DNA of 64,000 nt, taken from assembly GCA_020426505.1 (NCBI GenBank), contig JAGQPX010000017.1, positions 1 through 64,000 of the forward strand, written 5' to 3'. The translations under genes and the position numbers were made by a program. Each line of letters begins with the position of its first letter. Within the stretch, counting starts at the first letter, position 1. The stretch comes from Planctomycetaceae bacterium (lineage in GTDB: Bacteria; Planctomycetota; Planctomycetia; Planctomycetales; Planctomycetaceae). Shown piece by piece: positions 1 through 8,262 of the stretch. Below the pieces are notes generated by a model. The model was not told the origin of the DNA. It saw only the letters and a list, made by a program, of their open reading frames with translations, and made no database searches.

Positions 1-564
1 CTCTCGCAGGAGTCGGCCGAGATGCGGGATCGCTACGGCCGCACGAAGTTCGGGCAAAGCGTGCTCCTCGCGCGTCGGCTGATCGAAGCGGGCACGTCGC
101 TTGTGCACATCAACTGGCCGCGCATGGATGAGAAGGTCAACAACGGCGGCTGGGACACGCACATCGATCATCACAAATCACTCAAGGGCTGGCTAATGCC
201 CATCATGGACCAGACGTTCTCAGCCTTGCTCGACGACTTGGAGCAGCGGGGACTGCTGGAGGAAACGCTCGTCTGCTGGGTCGGCGAATTTGGTCACACT
301 CCCAAGATCAATGCCCGAGCCGGTCGTGACCACTGGGGACACACCTTCTCCATCGCATTCGCCGGCGGTGGTATTAAGGGAGGCGTCGTGCATGGCGAGA
401 CGGACGAGGAAGCCGGCTACCCCCTCGCCGGACGCACCGAGCCCCGTGACTACATGGCAACGGTCCTGCACCTGATGGGCATCGACCCGGAATCAACGCT
501 GTACGACCCGCAGGGCCGCCCCTTCCCCGCCAGCCGCGGCCACGTGATCAGCGAGATTGTGTAG
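1..564 (+). CDS. DUF1501 domain-containing protein, C-terminal part
   Basis: The reading frame is open from the first base, so the true start lies upstream of the window; a methionine at base 22 is internal. The visible 187 residues match the C-terminal half of DUF1501 proteins, which have an alkaline-phosphatase/sulfatase-like fold. Recognisable pieces are the GGWDTH motif, the block LLEETLVCWVGEFGHTPKIN and the following GRDHWG, which carry the Asp, Glu and His residues conserved in the family. DUF1501 proteins are abundant in Planctomycetes, usually exported by Tat and paired with a DUF1553/DUF1549 cytochrome-type partner upstream; that neighbour is outside the window. The substrate is unknown. 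Confidence 0.85.
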   Translation, partial: LSQESAEMRDRYGRTKFGQSVLLARRLIEAGTSLVHINWPRMDEKVNNGGWDTHIDHHKSLKGWLMPIMDQTFSALLDDLEQRGLLEETLVCWVGEFGHTPKINARAGRDHWGHTFSIAFAGGGIKGGVVHGETDEEAGYPLAGRTEPRDYMATVLHLMGIDPESTLYDPQGRPFPASRGHVISEIV

Positions 565-737
565 TGGGTGTGATGCCGATTCGATGAGTCTGCCCGGGTG
601 GCATGCTCTCACGCCGATAGGCGGGTGAGCATGTGTCTCAGTGGTTCTCGAACATAGCGAACCGGGCGAGGTCGAATCTCGCTGCAATATGATTGCTTGT
701 AACCTCTGACAACCATCAGACAGGAACAGACCGGGAA

Positions 738-995
738 TCAATCTGAGTCAGCATCAACAATCAGACGAAAGATCGACGCGCCCAGAAGTCCAATCACTGC
801 ACCACACATCGCGCCAATCGGCCCACCTGCAAAGATTATCAGCCACGCGCCCACAATCGGCATCCCACAGAATCCCACATTCGGGTCGTGCAAGAATGAC
901 TCATAGTAGGAGTGTGTTCTATGAATGATGTAGATCCCTAATGTGATGGGGACGACTGCCCCCAGCACGAAGCCGATGATTGTCGCCCGTATCAT
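738..995 (-). CDS. small two-helix membrane protein, unknown function
   Basis: This is an 85-residue protein that I do not recognise. The chosen ATG (995-993) overlaps the stop codon of the upstream sulfatase gene by four bases (ATGA), which argues for translational coupling and for this start over a longer upstream one. It has two hydrophobic segments: residues about 3-23 (FVLGAVVPITLGIYII) and about 52-80 (AWLIIFAGGPIGAMCGAVIG), the second glycine-rich. The region between is short and contains a Cys-Gly-Met-Pro. It is probably an inner-membrane protein. The link to the sulfatase rests only on the overlap. Confidence 0.6.
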   Translation of the reverse strand: MIRATIIGFVLGAVVPITLGIYIIHRTHSYYESFLHDPNVGFCGMPIVGAWLIIFAGGPIGAMCGAVIGLLGASIFRLIVDADSD

Positions 996-2395
996 GGAAC
1001 CACCCCCGCAAAGTCCGGGTTCGCTGTGTGTCGTGTGGCCTTGATCTTCGTGAGCCACGTATCGAGGTCGGCACGCATCTGTTGTACGCGCTGCGGCTGG
1101 GCACTCGCAAGATCGTTCGTCTCGGATAGGTCGTCCGCAATGTTGTACAGCTCGATGCTCGGCGGGTCGTAGTGTTCGATCAGTTTGAAGTCGCCATCGC
1201 GGACAATCGACCCCGGCTTGCGGGCGTAGTGGGGGTAGTACCAGTACAGCTTGCGATCGGGAAGCGAGCCCGATCCGGTCAACAGGGGCAGCAGGCTGAC
1301 CCCGTCGAGGTCCGCGAACTTAGCCGTGTCGCGGCCGGCCATCTCCATCATGGTCGGGAACAGATCGTGACTGATGACCGGGACGTCACACGTCGTGCCC
1401 GGCTCGATGTGATCGGGCCACTTCACGATCAACGGCACGCGGATGCCCCCCTCATACAGGAACTGCTTGCCTTCCCGCAGCGGAGCATTGTTTGTCACAC
1501 GTGACAGTCCGCCATTGTCGGAGAAGTAGACGACGACCGTGTTCTCGGTCAACGCAAGTCGATCGAGTGTGTCGAGGATGCGCCCCAGGCCGTCATCCAC
1601 GCTTTCAATCATAGCTGCGTACTCGGCGTTCTTCTGGGACGAGTCGGACTTCAGTTTGAGTTCGTACTTCGCCGTGATTGACTCAGGGGCTTCGATCGGT
1701 TCATGAACCGCATAGTGGGTCAGGTAGCAAAAGAACGGTCGGTCACGGTTCTGCTCGATGAAGTGAATCGCTTCGTCCGTCATGCGGTCGGTGAGGTACT
1801 CGCCTTCCTCGCCGCCAGAGAGTGTGGGAATCGAAGGGTTCCACTCTTTGTCGGGATTCTCGTAGGGGAAGAAATGCGTCGGCGGGCTGCCGTGTGTCCA
1901 GCCCCCTTTGTTGATGTCAAACCCCTGATCGGTCGGCCAGTGACCCTCCGGTCCCAGATGCCACTTGCCGATGTTGGCCGAGACGTAACCGACCTCGCCC
2001 AGTGCCTCCGCAATGGTCGTCTCTTCAAGACGGAGCAGCATGTTGTCCTGCGGCGGAATGATGCGTCCCATGGGTGGATAGCGATACCGCAGGATGGCCG
2101 TGATGTGCCCGGTGAAGCCGAGTCGGGCCGGGTTCTTCCCCGTCATCAGACTGGCCCGCGTCGGCGAGCAGACCGGGGCCGCCGCATACGCCTGCGTGAA
2201 CCGCATCCCTTCGTCAGCCAGCCGGTCTGCGTGAGGCGTCTCGTAAAACGTGCTGCCGTAACATCCGAGGTCCTTCCAACCGAGATCGTCCACCAGGACG
2301 AACAGGAAGTTGGGCCGCGTTTCCTCAGCGTTGAGGTACGTAGTTGAGCATACGACCAAGGCGAAAAGCGTGAGCAACTGAATGCGCGTGAGCAT
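992..2395 (-). CDS. arylsulfatase (type I, formylglycine-dependent)
   Basis: This 467-residue protein is predicted to hydrolyse sulfate esters in the periplasm. Residues 1-23 form a signal peptide (hydrophobic LLTLFALVVC, likely cleavage near NAEE). The metal-binding N-terminal block FVLVDDLGWKDLGCYG supplies Asp-Asp, and Cys76 in CSPTR is the formylglycine precursor (CxPxR), followed by the usual LMTG. Further family landmarks are GKWHLG, FFCYLTHYAVHEP and VVYFSDNGG. Length is normal for an arylsulfatase A-type enzyme. It is the third gene of a minus-strand run of sulfatases, 107 bp after the ceramidase-sulfatase gene, and its stop overlaps the start of a small membrane protein. The natural substrate cannot be read from sequence. 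Confidence 0.95.
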   Translation of the reverse strand: MLTRIQLLTLFALVVCSTTYLNAEETRPNFLFVLVDDLGWKDLGCYGSTFYETPHADRLADEGMRFTQAYAAAPVCSPTRASLMTGKNPARLGFTGHITAILRYRYPPMGRIIPPQDNMLLRLEETTIAEALGEVGYVSANIGKWHLGPEGHWPTDQGFDINKGGWTHGSPPTHFFPYENPDKEWNPSIPTLSGGEEGEYLTDRMTDEAIHFIEQNRDRPFFCYLTHYAVHEPIEAPESITAKYELKLKSDSSQKNAEYAAMIESVDDGLGRILDTLDRLALTENTVVVYFSDNGGLSRVTNNAPLREGKQFLYEGGIRVPLIVKWPDHIEPGTTCDVPVISHDLFPTMMEMAGRDTAKFADLDGVSLLPLLTGSGSLPDRKLYWYYPHYARKPGSIVRDGDFKLIEHYDPPSIELYNIADDLSETNDLASAQPQRVQQMRADLDTWLTKIKATRHTANPDFAGVVP

Positions 2396-2461
2396 GATTG
2401 TTCGTGTCTATTTGTGATGGTTCAGATTGAACTGCATGGCACGGGAATGGAGTTGTTTCAC

Positions 2462-2484
2462 CCCTCTCCCTCCAGGGGAGAGGG
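2462..2484. terminator. CCCTCTCCC/GGGAGAGGG hairpin
   Basis: A GC-rich inverted repeat, CCCTCTCCC then a short loop then GGGGAGAGGG, lies 18 bp beyond the stop of the ceramidase-sulfatase gene. It could terminate that minus-strand transcript, although no T tract follows. A similar hairpin lies downstream of the SDR gene at 49233-49259, so it may instead be a dispersed repeat. Confidence 0.4.
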
Positions 2485-2501
2485 TCGTCAATCAGTGCAT
2501 G

Positions 2502-5225
2502 TCACTGATTGCCTGTCTGTCGGGAGGTGATCGGGTAGTTCTCCGTCGGCACAAACGACTCCTCGATGATCTGTTTGATGTGTTCGACGACGTCCGGATG
2601 ACCCGTGGCGACGTCAGAGGTTTCACCGATGTCGTTCGCCAGGTCGTACAGTTCGAGGGGCTGGTCCTGACTGCGGCGGACGCCTTTCCAGTTACCGAGG
2701 CGGACCGCCTGCTGGAAGTTTGTCCGTGAATGGCCATAGTCCCAGTAGAGGTGTTCGTGCTCTTGCTCCTGAAGTTGTCCGAGGAGGGTCGGCATCATCG
2801 AAATGCCGTCGATGCCGACCGGCGGTGTCACGCCGACCAGTTCGGCCAGAGTCGGCAGCACGTCCCAGAAAGCCCAGACCTGATCGCTCGTTTCTCCGCT
2901 GGGGACATGACCAGGCCAACGGGCGATCATCGGCACGCGGATGCCCCCTTCGTACATGTCCCGTTTGAAGCCACGCAAGGGGCCTCCACACTTAAAGAAC
3001 GCCGGGTCGTGAATCGTGTTAGCGTTTGGGCCGTTGTCACTGGTGAAGAACACGACCGTGTTCTCGCTGACGCCCGCCTCCTTCAGCTGCTGCATGATGC
3101 GGCCAACGTCACGATCCATGCGGGTGACCATCGCTGCGTAGTTCTTCTCAACCTGCGGCCAGTCCCGGTTGGTGTACGGCTCGTCACTGGGGACGATGTG
3201 CGACTCGGGCGTCTTGTTCGAGTAGTCGGAGAAGTGAGGCACGGTGTAAGCGAGATACAGCAAGAACGGTTGTCCCACTGACTCCTCGATGAACTGCAGC
3301 GCATGCTCGGTGAACAGGTCGTGTGTGTAGTCCTGTTTCTTTTCGGCCCGGTTCTTCGGCAGGAGTTGGATGCGGTCGTTTCTCCAGAGGTAATCCGGGT
3401 AATAGAAGTGGGCCTGATCCTGATCGAGATGGCCGAACCAGTCGTCGAATCCCTGATCGAGCGGCTTGCCTTCCGAGCCATGCACACCGAGGCTCCATTT
3501 GCCGATGGCCCCCGTGCGATAGCCAGCGGCCCGCGCGATCTCAGCCAGCGTGACGTCTTCGTCCCGCAGGAATGTGCCGTGCGGGATGTTGTCCCGGATT
3601 CGTGAGTGACCGTTGTGCAGACCCGTCATCAGGCAACAGCGAGACGGGGCACAGACGCTCGACCCGGCGTAACACTGGGTGAAGCGCGTCCCTTCACCGG
3701 CCAACTCATCGATATGCGGCGTCTGTATCATCGTCTGGCCGTAGCAGCCGAGATCGCCATACCCCAGATCGTCCGCCATGATGAACACGATGTTCGGTTT
3801 GGGAGCGGGCGTGTACTCATGGAACATGTCACCCAGCGGCTCGACCGAGTCGGGATCGACATCGAGCAGCCGCGCGATGGCGGGCATCAGCGTGCGCTCA
3901 ACGGACGGATGCACATACGATGCGATCTCGCTCGTCTCGTAGCCGCCTTGCGGGTAGGACGCTTCTGCCCCGATGTAGCACGGCCCGTACTCGCCGTAGG
4001 CAGCCATCGCGACAAACAGGTCCGGACGGAGCCGTTGTGCGGCCAGTTGATACTCGACAAATAACTCACCCGGCATATGCAGAATGCGCGCGTTGCCGAG
4101 TGTGAGACAGCCGAGGTCAATCGGCGCCTCTGCCTGACAACGTCGCAGGAATGCCAGTTGACGGGCTGCGACATCCCGTTGACCGAACGAGGCGTCGTCG
4201 TTCTTGATCAGACTCACCAGCTTCTCTTCGATGAGATGATCAGCGGGGGGGAGGGTGACCGTTTCCACATTCCAGTCGAGATCGTCTGCGGAGACCTCGA
4301 ACCGTGTGCTCTTTTCGAATGCGCGACGCATGCCGTCTGCGACCTTCGCTGCGAGGACAGCACGGTTTGCGGTTGAGCCGTCGTTGTACTTGCCCGCTCC
4401 GATGTTGCCGCCCGCTCCGTTGAAGTGGATGTGCGGCACATCCATCAGCTGCTGACGTGCCTCGCGGGCCATGCCGGGGAAGTCGGGGTGAGCCTTGTCC
4501 AGACGGTAGTAACTCTGCGGATGAGTCGCGTAGTACGTGATGACGCTCAGCAGTTCATCATCGTCGTAAAAACTGATCGACCGCAACTGCGGGTCGATGA
4601 GGCCTTCGGGGTAAGCTCGAACTTCCGGGTCTGCACAAGCGGTGTATCGAACATGTTTAACCTTACCATCCGGCCCGAGAATGCGACGGTTGGAGGCGAC
4701 CTCTTTCACCGGGGCCATGCCCAGCCCGACATGCGTCACGTTGCGAGCCGCCGCCGCCGCGGCCTTCGCAGCTTCGCCGACCTGATGCAGAAAGTCGTTC
4801 ACCCAGCCGACGTTGAACGTTTTCCCGCCGAGTCCTTCGGCTTCGAGGATTTCCTCCGCCCCGAAGTCGACAAACGGTGCATCATGCTGATGCAGGACAT
4901 GAACCGACACTCGATCAATGTCCGTGCCGACGGCATCGGCGATCACCTCACGAAACCGATCGTTCGCTCCATTGGCAATGCCGATCCAGTCAACCGCGAC
5001 CAGCACGATCGGTCGTGCATCGCCTTGCAAAATGATCCCCTTCAGCCGCAGAGACGCCACCCGCTCCTTGTGAGTGGTATAAGCCAATGGACTTCCCAAC
5101 GGAGGCGTCGCATCAACGTCGAATACGCTGACGCGAATCAGCTCCGCAGCCGATGAGGGCTTTGGTGCAAAGCTCAACAGTGGAATTGTCGCGAGGATGA
5201 CACCGGTGCGAATCAGCATGTTCAT
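2502..5225 (-). CDS. neutral-ceramidase-like / sulfatase fusion protein
   Basis: This 907-residue two-domain exported protein has a signal peptide at residues 1-27 (IRTGVILATIPLLSF, then SSAAE). Residues about 28-460 resemble neutral/alkaline ceramidases and related hydrolases: VSVFDVDATPPLGSPLAYT, the zinc-type motif HVLHQHDAP (His112, His114), YYATHPQSYY and HFNGAGGNIGAG. Residues about 475-907 are a complete type I sulfatase: IVFIMADDLGYGDLGCYG, Cys525 in CAPSR (formylglycine precursor), GKWSLG, FFTSDNGP. The junction is a short Pro-rich linker (EYTPAPKPN). I chose the ATG at 5225 because the signal peptide follows directly; an in-frame start at 5258 is possible. The reading frame is continuous, so this is a real fusion. 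Domain families are secure; the substrate (for example a sulfated amide-linked lipid) is a guess. Confidence 0.92.
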   Translation of the reverse strand: MNMLIRTGVILATIPLLSFAPKPSSAAELIRVSVFDVDATPPLGSPLAYTTHKERVASLRLKGIILQGDARPIVLVAVDWIGIANGANDRFREVIADAVGTDIDRVSVHVLHQHDAPFVDFGAEEILEAEGLGGKTFNVGWVNDFLHQVGEAAKAAAAAARNVTHVGLGMAPVKEVASNRRILGPDGKVKHVRYTACADPEVRAYPEGLIDPQLRSISFYDDDELLSVITYYATHPQSYYRLDKAHPDFPGMAREARQQLMDVPHIHFNGAGGNIGAGKYNDGSTANRAVLAAKVADGMRRAFEKSTRFEVSADDLDWNVETVTLPPADHLIEEKLVSLIKNDDASFGQRDVAARQLAFLRRCQAEAPIDLGCLTLGNARILHMPGELFVEYQLAAQRLRPDLFVAMAAYGEYGPCYIGAEASYPQGGYETSEIASYVHPSVERTLMPAIARLLDVDPDSVEPLGDMFHEYTPAPKPNIVFIMADDLGYGDLGCYGQTMIQTPHIDELAGEGTRFTQCYAGSSVCAPSRCCLMTGLHNGHSRIRDNIPHGTFLRDEDVTLAEIARAAGYRTGAIGKWSLGVHGSEGKPLDQGFDDWFGHLDQDQAHFYYPDYLWRNDRIQLLPKNRAEKKQDYTHDLFTEHALQFIEESVGQPFLLYLAYTVPHFSDYSNKTPESHIVPSDEPYTNRDWPQVEKNYAAMVTRMDRDVGRIMQQLKEAGVSENTVVFFTSDNGPNANTIHDPAFFKCGGPLRGFKRDMYEGGIRVPMIARWPGHVPSGETSDQVWAFWDVLPTLAELVGVTPPVGIDGISMMPTLLGQLQEQEHEHLYWDYGHSRTNFQQAVRLGNWKGVRRSQDQPLELYDLANDIGETSDVATGHPDVVEHIKQIIEESFVPTENYPITSRQTGNQ

Positions 5226-5300
5226 TGGAGTTCTTTCAGTGTCCATCGAACGAATCAAGACTCTCGATGAGTCGGCACTTACAATTTGGCGGTTCGCCCA

Positions 5301-5367
5301 CTAGCCGCGCCCGTCAGGAAGCGGATCGGGCGGCCATGAAGTTCCGCTCCCACACGGTCGCGGCTAG
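5301..5367. repeat. palindromic repeat family 2, copy 1
   Basis: The element begins CTAGCCGCGCCCGTCAGGAA and ends CGGTCGCGGCTAG, so its ends are inverted repeats; inner arms AGCGGATCGGG and TTCCGCTCC also pair loosely. It lies between two minus-strand sulfatase genes. A second copy is at 24069-24132, with the same left arm (GCCGCGCCCGTCAGGAAGCG). No gene is seen in the surrounding 5226-5385 gap. Confidence 0.75.
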
Positions 5368-5385
5368 TTGACACAACACGACTCG

Positions 5386-7956
5386 TTACTTCCTACTGAC
5401 CAGCCGGTTCGGCCGGTTCCACTTCAACTTGGCCACAAAGATGCTGTTGTCGCTGCCATGCTTCTCGACGCCCTTCGGTTGCATCCATTCGGTGACGGTG
5501 ACCCAAGTCTCGTCTGGCGACACATCAACAACGCCGAAGTTGCCAAGGCGGGCACCCCGTTCGGGGACGAGGATCTGCTCGGTTGAACGTATGACCTGCA
5601 ACGTGTCGGGGTCGACGCGGGCGATGAACAGTGGGGCCCGGTGTCGGAACACGTGATCGTTGTCAGCTCCGCGTCGGGTGTAGACGAGAAACAGTCCGTC
5701 ACTGTGCGTGACCCAGTGCTGCTGGGTGTTGTAACTGCCAAGGTTCGAGCCGTCGTCGAATGTCCAGGGGCGCGGCTCGTCGAAGTGCAGGCCGTCATCG
5801 CTCGATGTGACGTACCCCTGCTCGTCATTGCGGAGCGTGAGGAAGTATCGGTCGCCGAACTTCGTGAGTGACGGCTCACCCAATCCGCGTGGAACGTCGA
5901 TCGACATCTCGTTGCCATGCTCGACGTACGACAGCGTCTCGCCGTCGAACATGCAGCGGAGCACGGTCACACTCGCCAGTTTCGAGTGAGGCTCCTTGAA
6001 GTAAACCGGCAGCAGGATCTCACCATTCGGCAGGTCGAGTCGCTGCACGCAACCGGCACCTGCGTTCTGGAAGCGTGCTTCGTCCGGCATGTCGATGGTC
6101 CGCCACTTCGACCACGTGTGGTTGCTGGGGTCGAACACCGCGTACGCCGTTCCACGCGGTCGGACGTGTGTGACCCGATTGTCCCGGTACCACACGGTAT
6201 GCCCCGTGCCGAGCAGCTTCTGCGTCGCTGCATGCCACTTGGGGGTGAAGTCGCAGACCGTCGTCTCATCTCCCGGTTCGAGTAACACAGTCGCCCCTTC
6301 TGCTCCCGTAGGAAGGGGCTCGTTGCCAGTGAAAGTCTGTCGTGCGAACGACTCCAACGGCTGAGGGTCGGTCCAAGTTTGCCCGTTATCTTCTGTCGTC
6401 AGTTGATTGAGAGCGTAGAACACATCCGAACCGGTCAGCAAGAGTTTCTGCGTCGTCATCACGACCAGCGGACCATTGAGCGGGTTACCAGGGGTTTGTG
6501 GAGGGATCGCCCCCGCACGGGCATGCACCCAGCAATAGTCACCGTCGAATCCGCTCATAGCCGTGGTCAGTTCCACTTCGTATTCGAGTTGCCCACTGGC
6601 CGACGCAGTCTCCGCCTGTGATTGTTTGCCATCGACGTCCGCTTCCCAGTCGGCCAGTTTCTCCTGTAACTCAGCGACGAGCCGACCATTCGCGGGAGCG
6701 ACGTCGTGCGACTCGTCCATCGCCTCATCGAGATTGTACAGTCTGACGTCGTCGCCGAGTGCGACCAGTTTCCACGGTCCCTGCCGGACGGCTCGGTGAT
6801 GTCGAATTCGCCAGAACAGCGTGCGATCATCGAGCGGTTTGCCGTCTATCAGCAGTTTTGTAAGCGAAGTACCGTCGAGGTCGAGAGGCTCGACCCGCTC
6901 ATCCAGCCCGGCGAGTTCGAGGAACGTGGGAAACAGGTCGAAGGTCGCGGTCGTTTGATCGGTAACACCCGGCTTGACCTTCCCGGGCCAACGTACGATG
7001 GCCGGCACACGATGTCCCCCCTCGAAGATCTCCGTCTTCTGCCCGCGATACGGACCGTTGCTGGAGATGTTGTGAAAGCCGCCATCATAGGTGAGGTAGC
7101 CGCCGTTGTCGGAGGTGAAGATCACGAACGTGTTCTCATCGAGATCATGCTCCTTGAGCGTGCCGAGGATCTGGCCAACGCTGACATCGAGAGCCTCGAT
7201 CATAGATCGTGAGACCGGACCGACGTTTGAGCCGCGTGGTACCCCATGCTTGTTATTCCAGTATTCAGTTCCCTCGACGCGGTATCCCTTGTCCTCCGGT
7301 CCCTGCCACGGGAAGTGGATGGCGAGGTGAGCGACGTAGAGGAAGAACGGCTCGTCCTTGTGCTGGCGGATGAACTCCTGACTGTGCTGGGTGATGAGAT
7401 CGGTCGAGTAGCCCTCTTCCATTTCGATCTCGTTGTTGTGCCACCAGTCTTTGCCGCCCGATCGATTGATGTGCGAGTGATGATCGCCGCCGCCCGTCAC
7501 GAGTCCGCGAAAGTCATCGAACCCCTGTTGCGGAGGCATCAACGGCGGTTGAAAGCCGAGATGCCACTTGCCGTACATCCCGGTCGCATAGCCCGCATCA
7601 CCCAAAGCATCGGCAATCGTGACCGCATCAAGAGGCAGACCGTCGTGCTCATTCTTGTGCGACAAGGCTCCCTCGAAATGCCGACCGAATCGTTGCTGAT
7701 ACTTGCCGGTCAACAGAGCGGCCCGTGTCGCGGAGCACATCGGGCCGTTTGAGTGAAAGTCGGTGAACCGCAGACTTTCGGCCGCCATGCGATCGAGATG
7801 CGGAGTTTGGTTGACCTCATTGCCATAGCACGCCAGATCGCCGTACCCCAAGTCGTCGGCGAGGATGATCACAAAGTTCGGGCGGTCGTCGGCAATCGCG
7901 ACGCACGCCGTTCCGCAGAGAGCGGCAGCGATCAGAACACAAAGCTGCTTCCACAT
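5386..7956 (-). CDS. sulfatase / sialidase-like propeller fusion protein
   Basis: This 856-residue exported protein has a signal peptide at residues 1-22. The N-terminal sulfatase domain (about 25-470) shows FVIILADDLGYGDLACYG, GKWHLGF and FVIFTSDNGGY. Its formylglycine site is Cys74 in CSATR, where the usual proline is alanine, a variant tolerated in some sulfatases. Residues about 485-856 resemble an exo-alpha-sialidase/BNR propeller, with an Asp-box (TTEDNGQTW) and a weaker one (TSSDDGLHF). The ATG at 7956 has GAGG ten bases upstream; the ATG at 7965 lies too close to it. It is first in the minus-strand sulfatase run. The combination suggests removal of sulfate and sialic acid-like groups from one glycan, which is inference. 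Confidence 0.92.
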   Translation of the reverse strand: MWKQLCVLIAAALCGTACVAIADDRPNFVIILADDLGYGDLACYGNEVNQTPHLDRMAAESLRFTDFHSNGPMCSATRAALLTGKYQQRFGRHFEGALSHKNEHDGLPLDAVTIADALGDAGYATGMYGKWHLGFQPPLMPPQQGFDDFRGLVTGGGDHHSHINRSGGKDWWHNNEIEMEEGYSTDLITQHSQEFIRQHKDEPFFLYVAHLAIHFPWQGPEDKGYRVEGTEYWNNKHGVPRGSNVGPVSRSMIEALDVSVGQILGTLKEHDLDENTFVIFTSDNGGYLTYDGGFHNISSNGPYRGQKTEIFEGGHRVPAIVRWPGKVKPGVTDQTTATFDLFPTFLELAGLDERVEPLDLDGTSLTKLLIDGKPLDDRTLFWRIRHHRAVRQGPWKLVALGDDVRLYNLDEAMDESHDVAPANGRLVAELQEKLADWEADVDGKQSQAETASASGQLEYEVELTTAMSGFDGDYCWVHARAGAIPPQTPGNPLNGPLVVMTTQKLLLTGSDVFYALNQLTTEDNGQTWTDPQPLESFARQTFTGNEPLPTGAEGATVLLEPGDETTVCDFTPKWHAATQKLLGTGHTVWYRDNRVTHVRPRGTAYAVFDPSNHTWSKWRTIDMPDEARFQNAGAGCVQRLDLPNGEILLPVYFKEPHSKLASVTVLRCMFDGETLSYVEHGNEMSIDVPRGLGEPSLTKFGDRYFLTLRNDEQGYVTSSDDGLHFDEPRPWTFDDGSNLGSYNTQQHWVTHSDGLFLVYTRRGADNDHVFRHRAPLFIARVDPDTLQVIRSTEQILVPERGARLGNFGVVDVSPDETWVTVTEWMQPKGVEKHGSDNSIFVAKLKWNRPNRLVSRK

Positions 7957-7990
7957 TTTGCACATGCCTCAGTTCTCGGGATTCCGCGAG

Positions 7991-8003
7991 TGAGAGACTC
8001 TCA
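7991..8003. promoter_or_regulatory. candidate operator palindrome between divergent sulfatase genes
   Basis: A perfect inverted repeat TGAGAGACTCTCA (six-base arms, one-base centre) lies 35 bp upstream of the sulfatase-sialidase start. It sits in the 306-bp region separating two divergent sulfatase genes, which must hold both promoters; I could not pick convincing -35/-10 boxes and saw nothing else there. Confidence 0.3.
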
Positions 8004-8262
8004 TCATAACGGTGACTGCAACGCGACTCCAACAACCGCTGAAATCAGAGATGCACTGCAGCTCAAGTGCTTTGAACCTTTCCTTCGTTCTCTTCGTTGC
8101 CTTCTGTCATTGCAAAAATGAACCGGTGGAAACGAAGTGAATCAAAGGCGTTTGCTCATTTGCATTGTGTCATGGCTCACATCACGTCGACGGACATGCG
8201 ACAAACGTAGGCTGTGTGAGTATCATCGGAGGTCTCTGAATTGACGTTTGTGAGGAGTGCCC

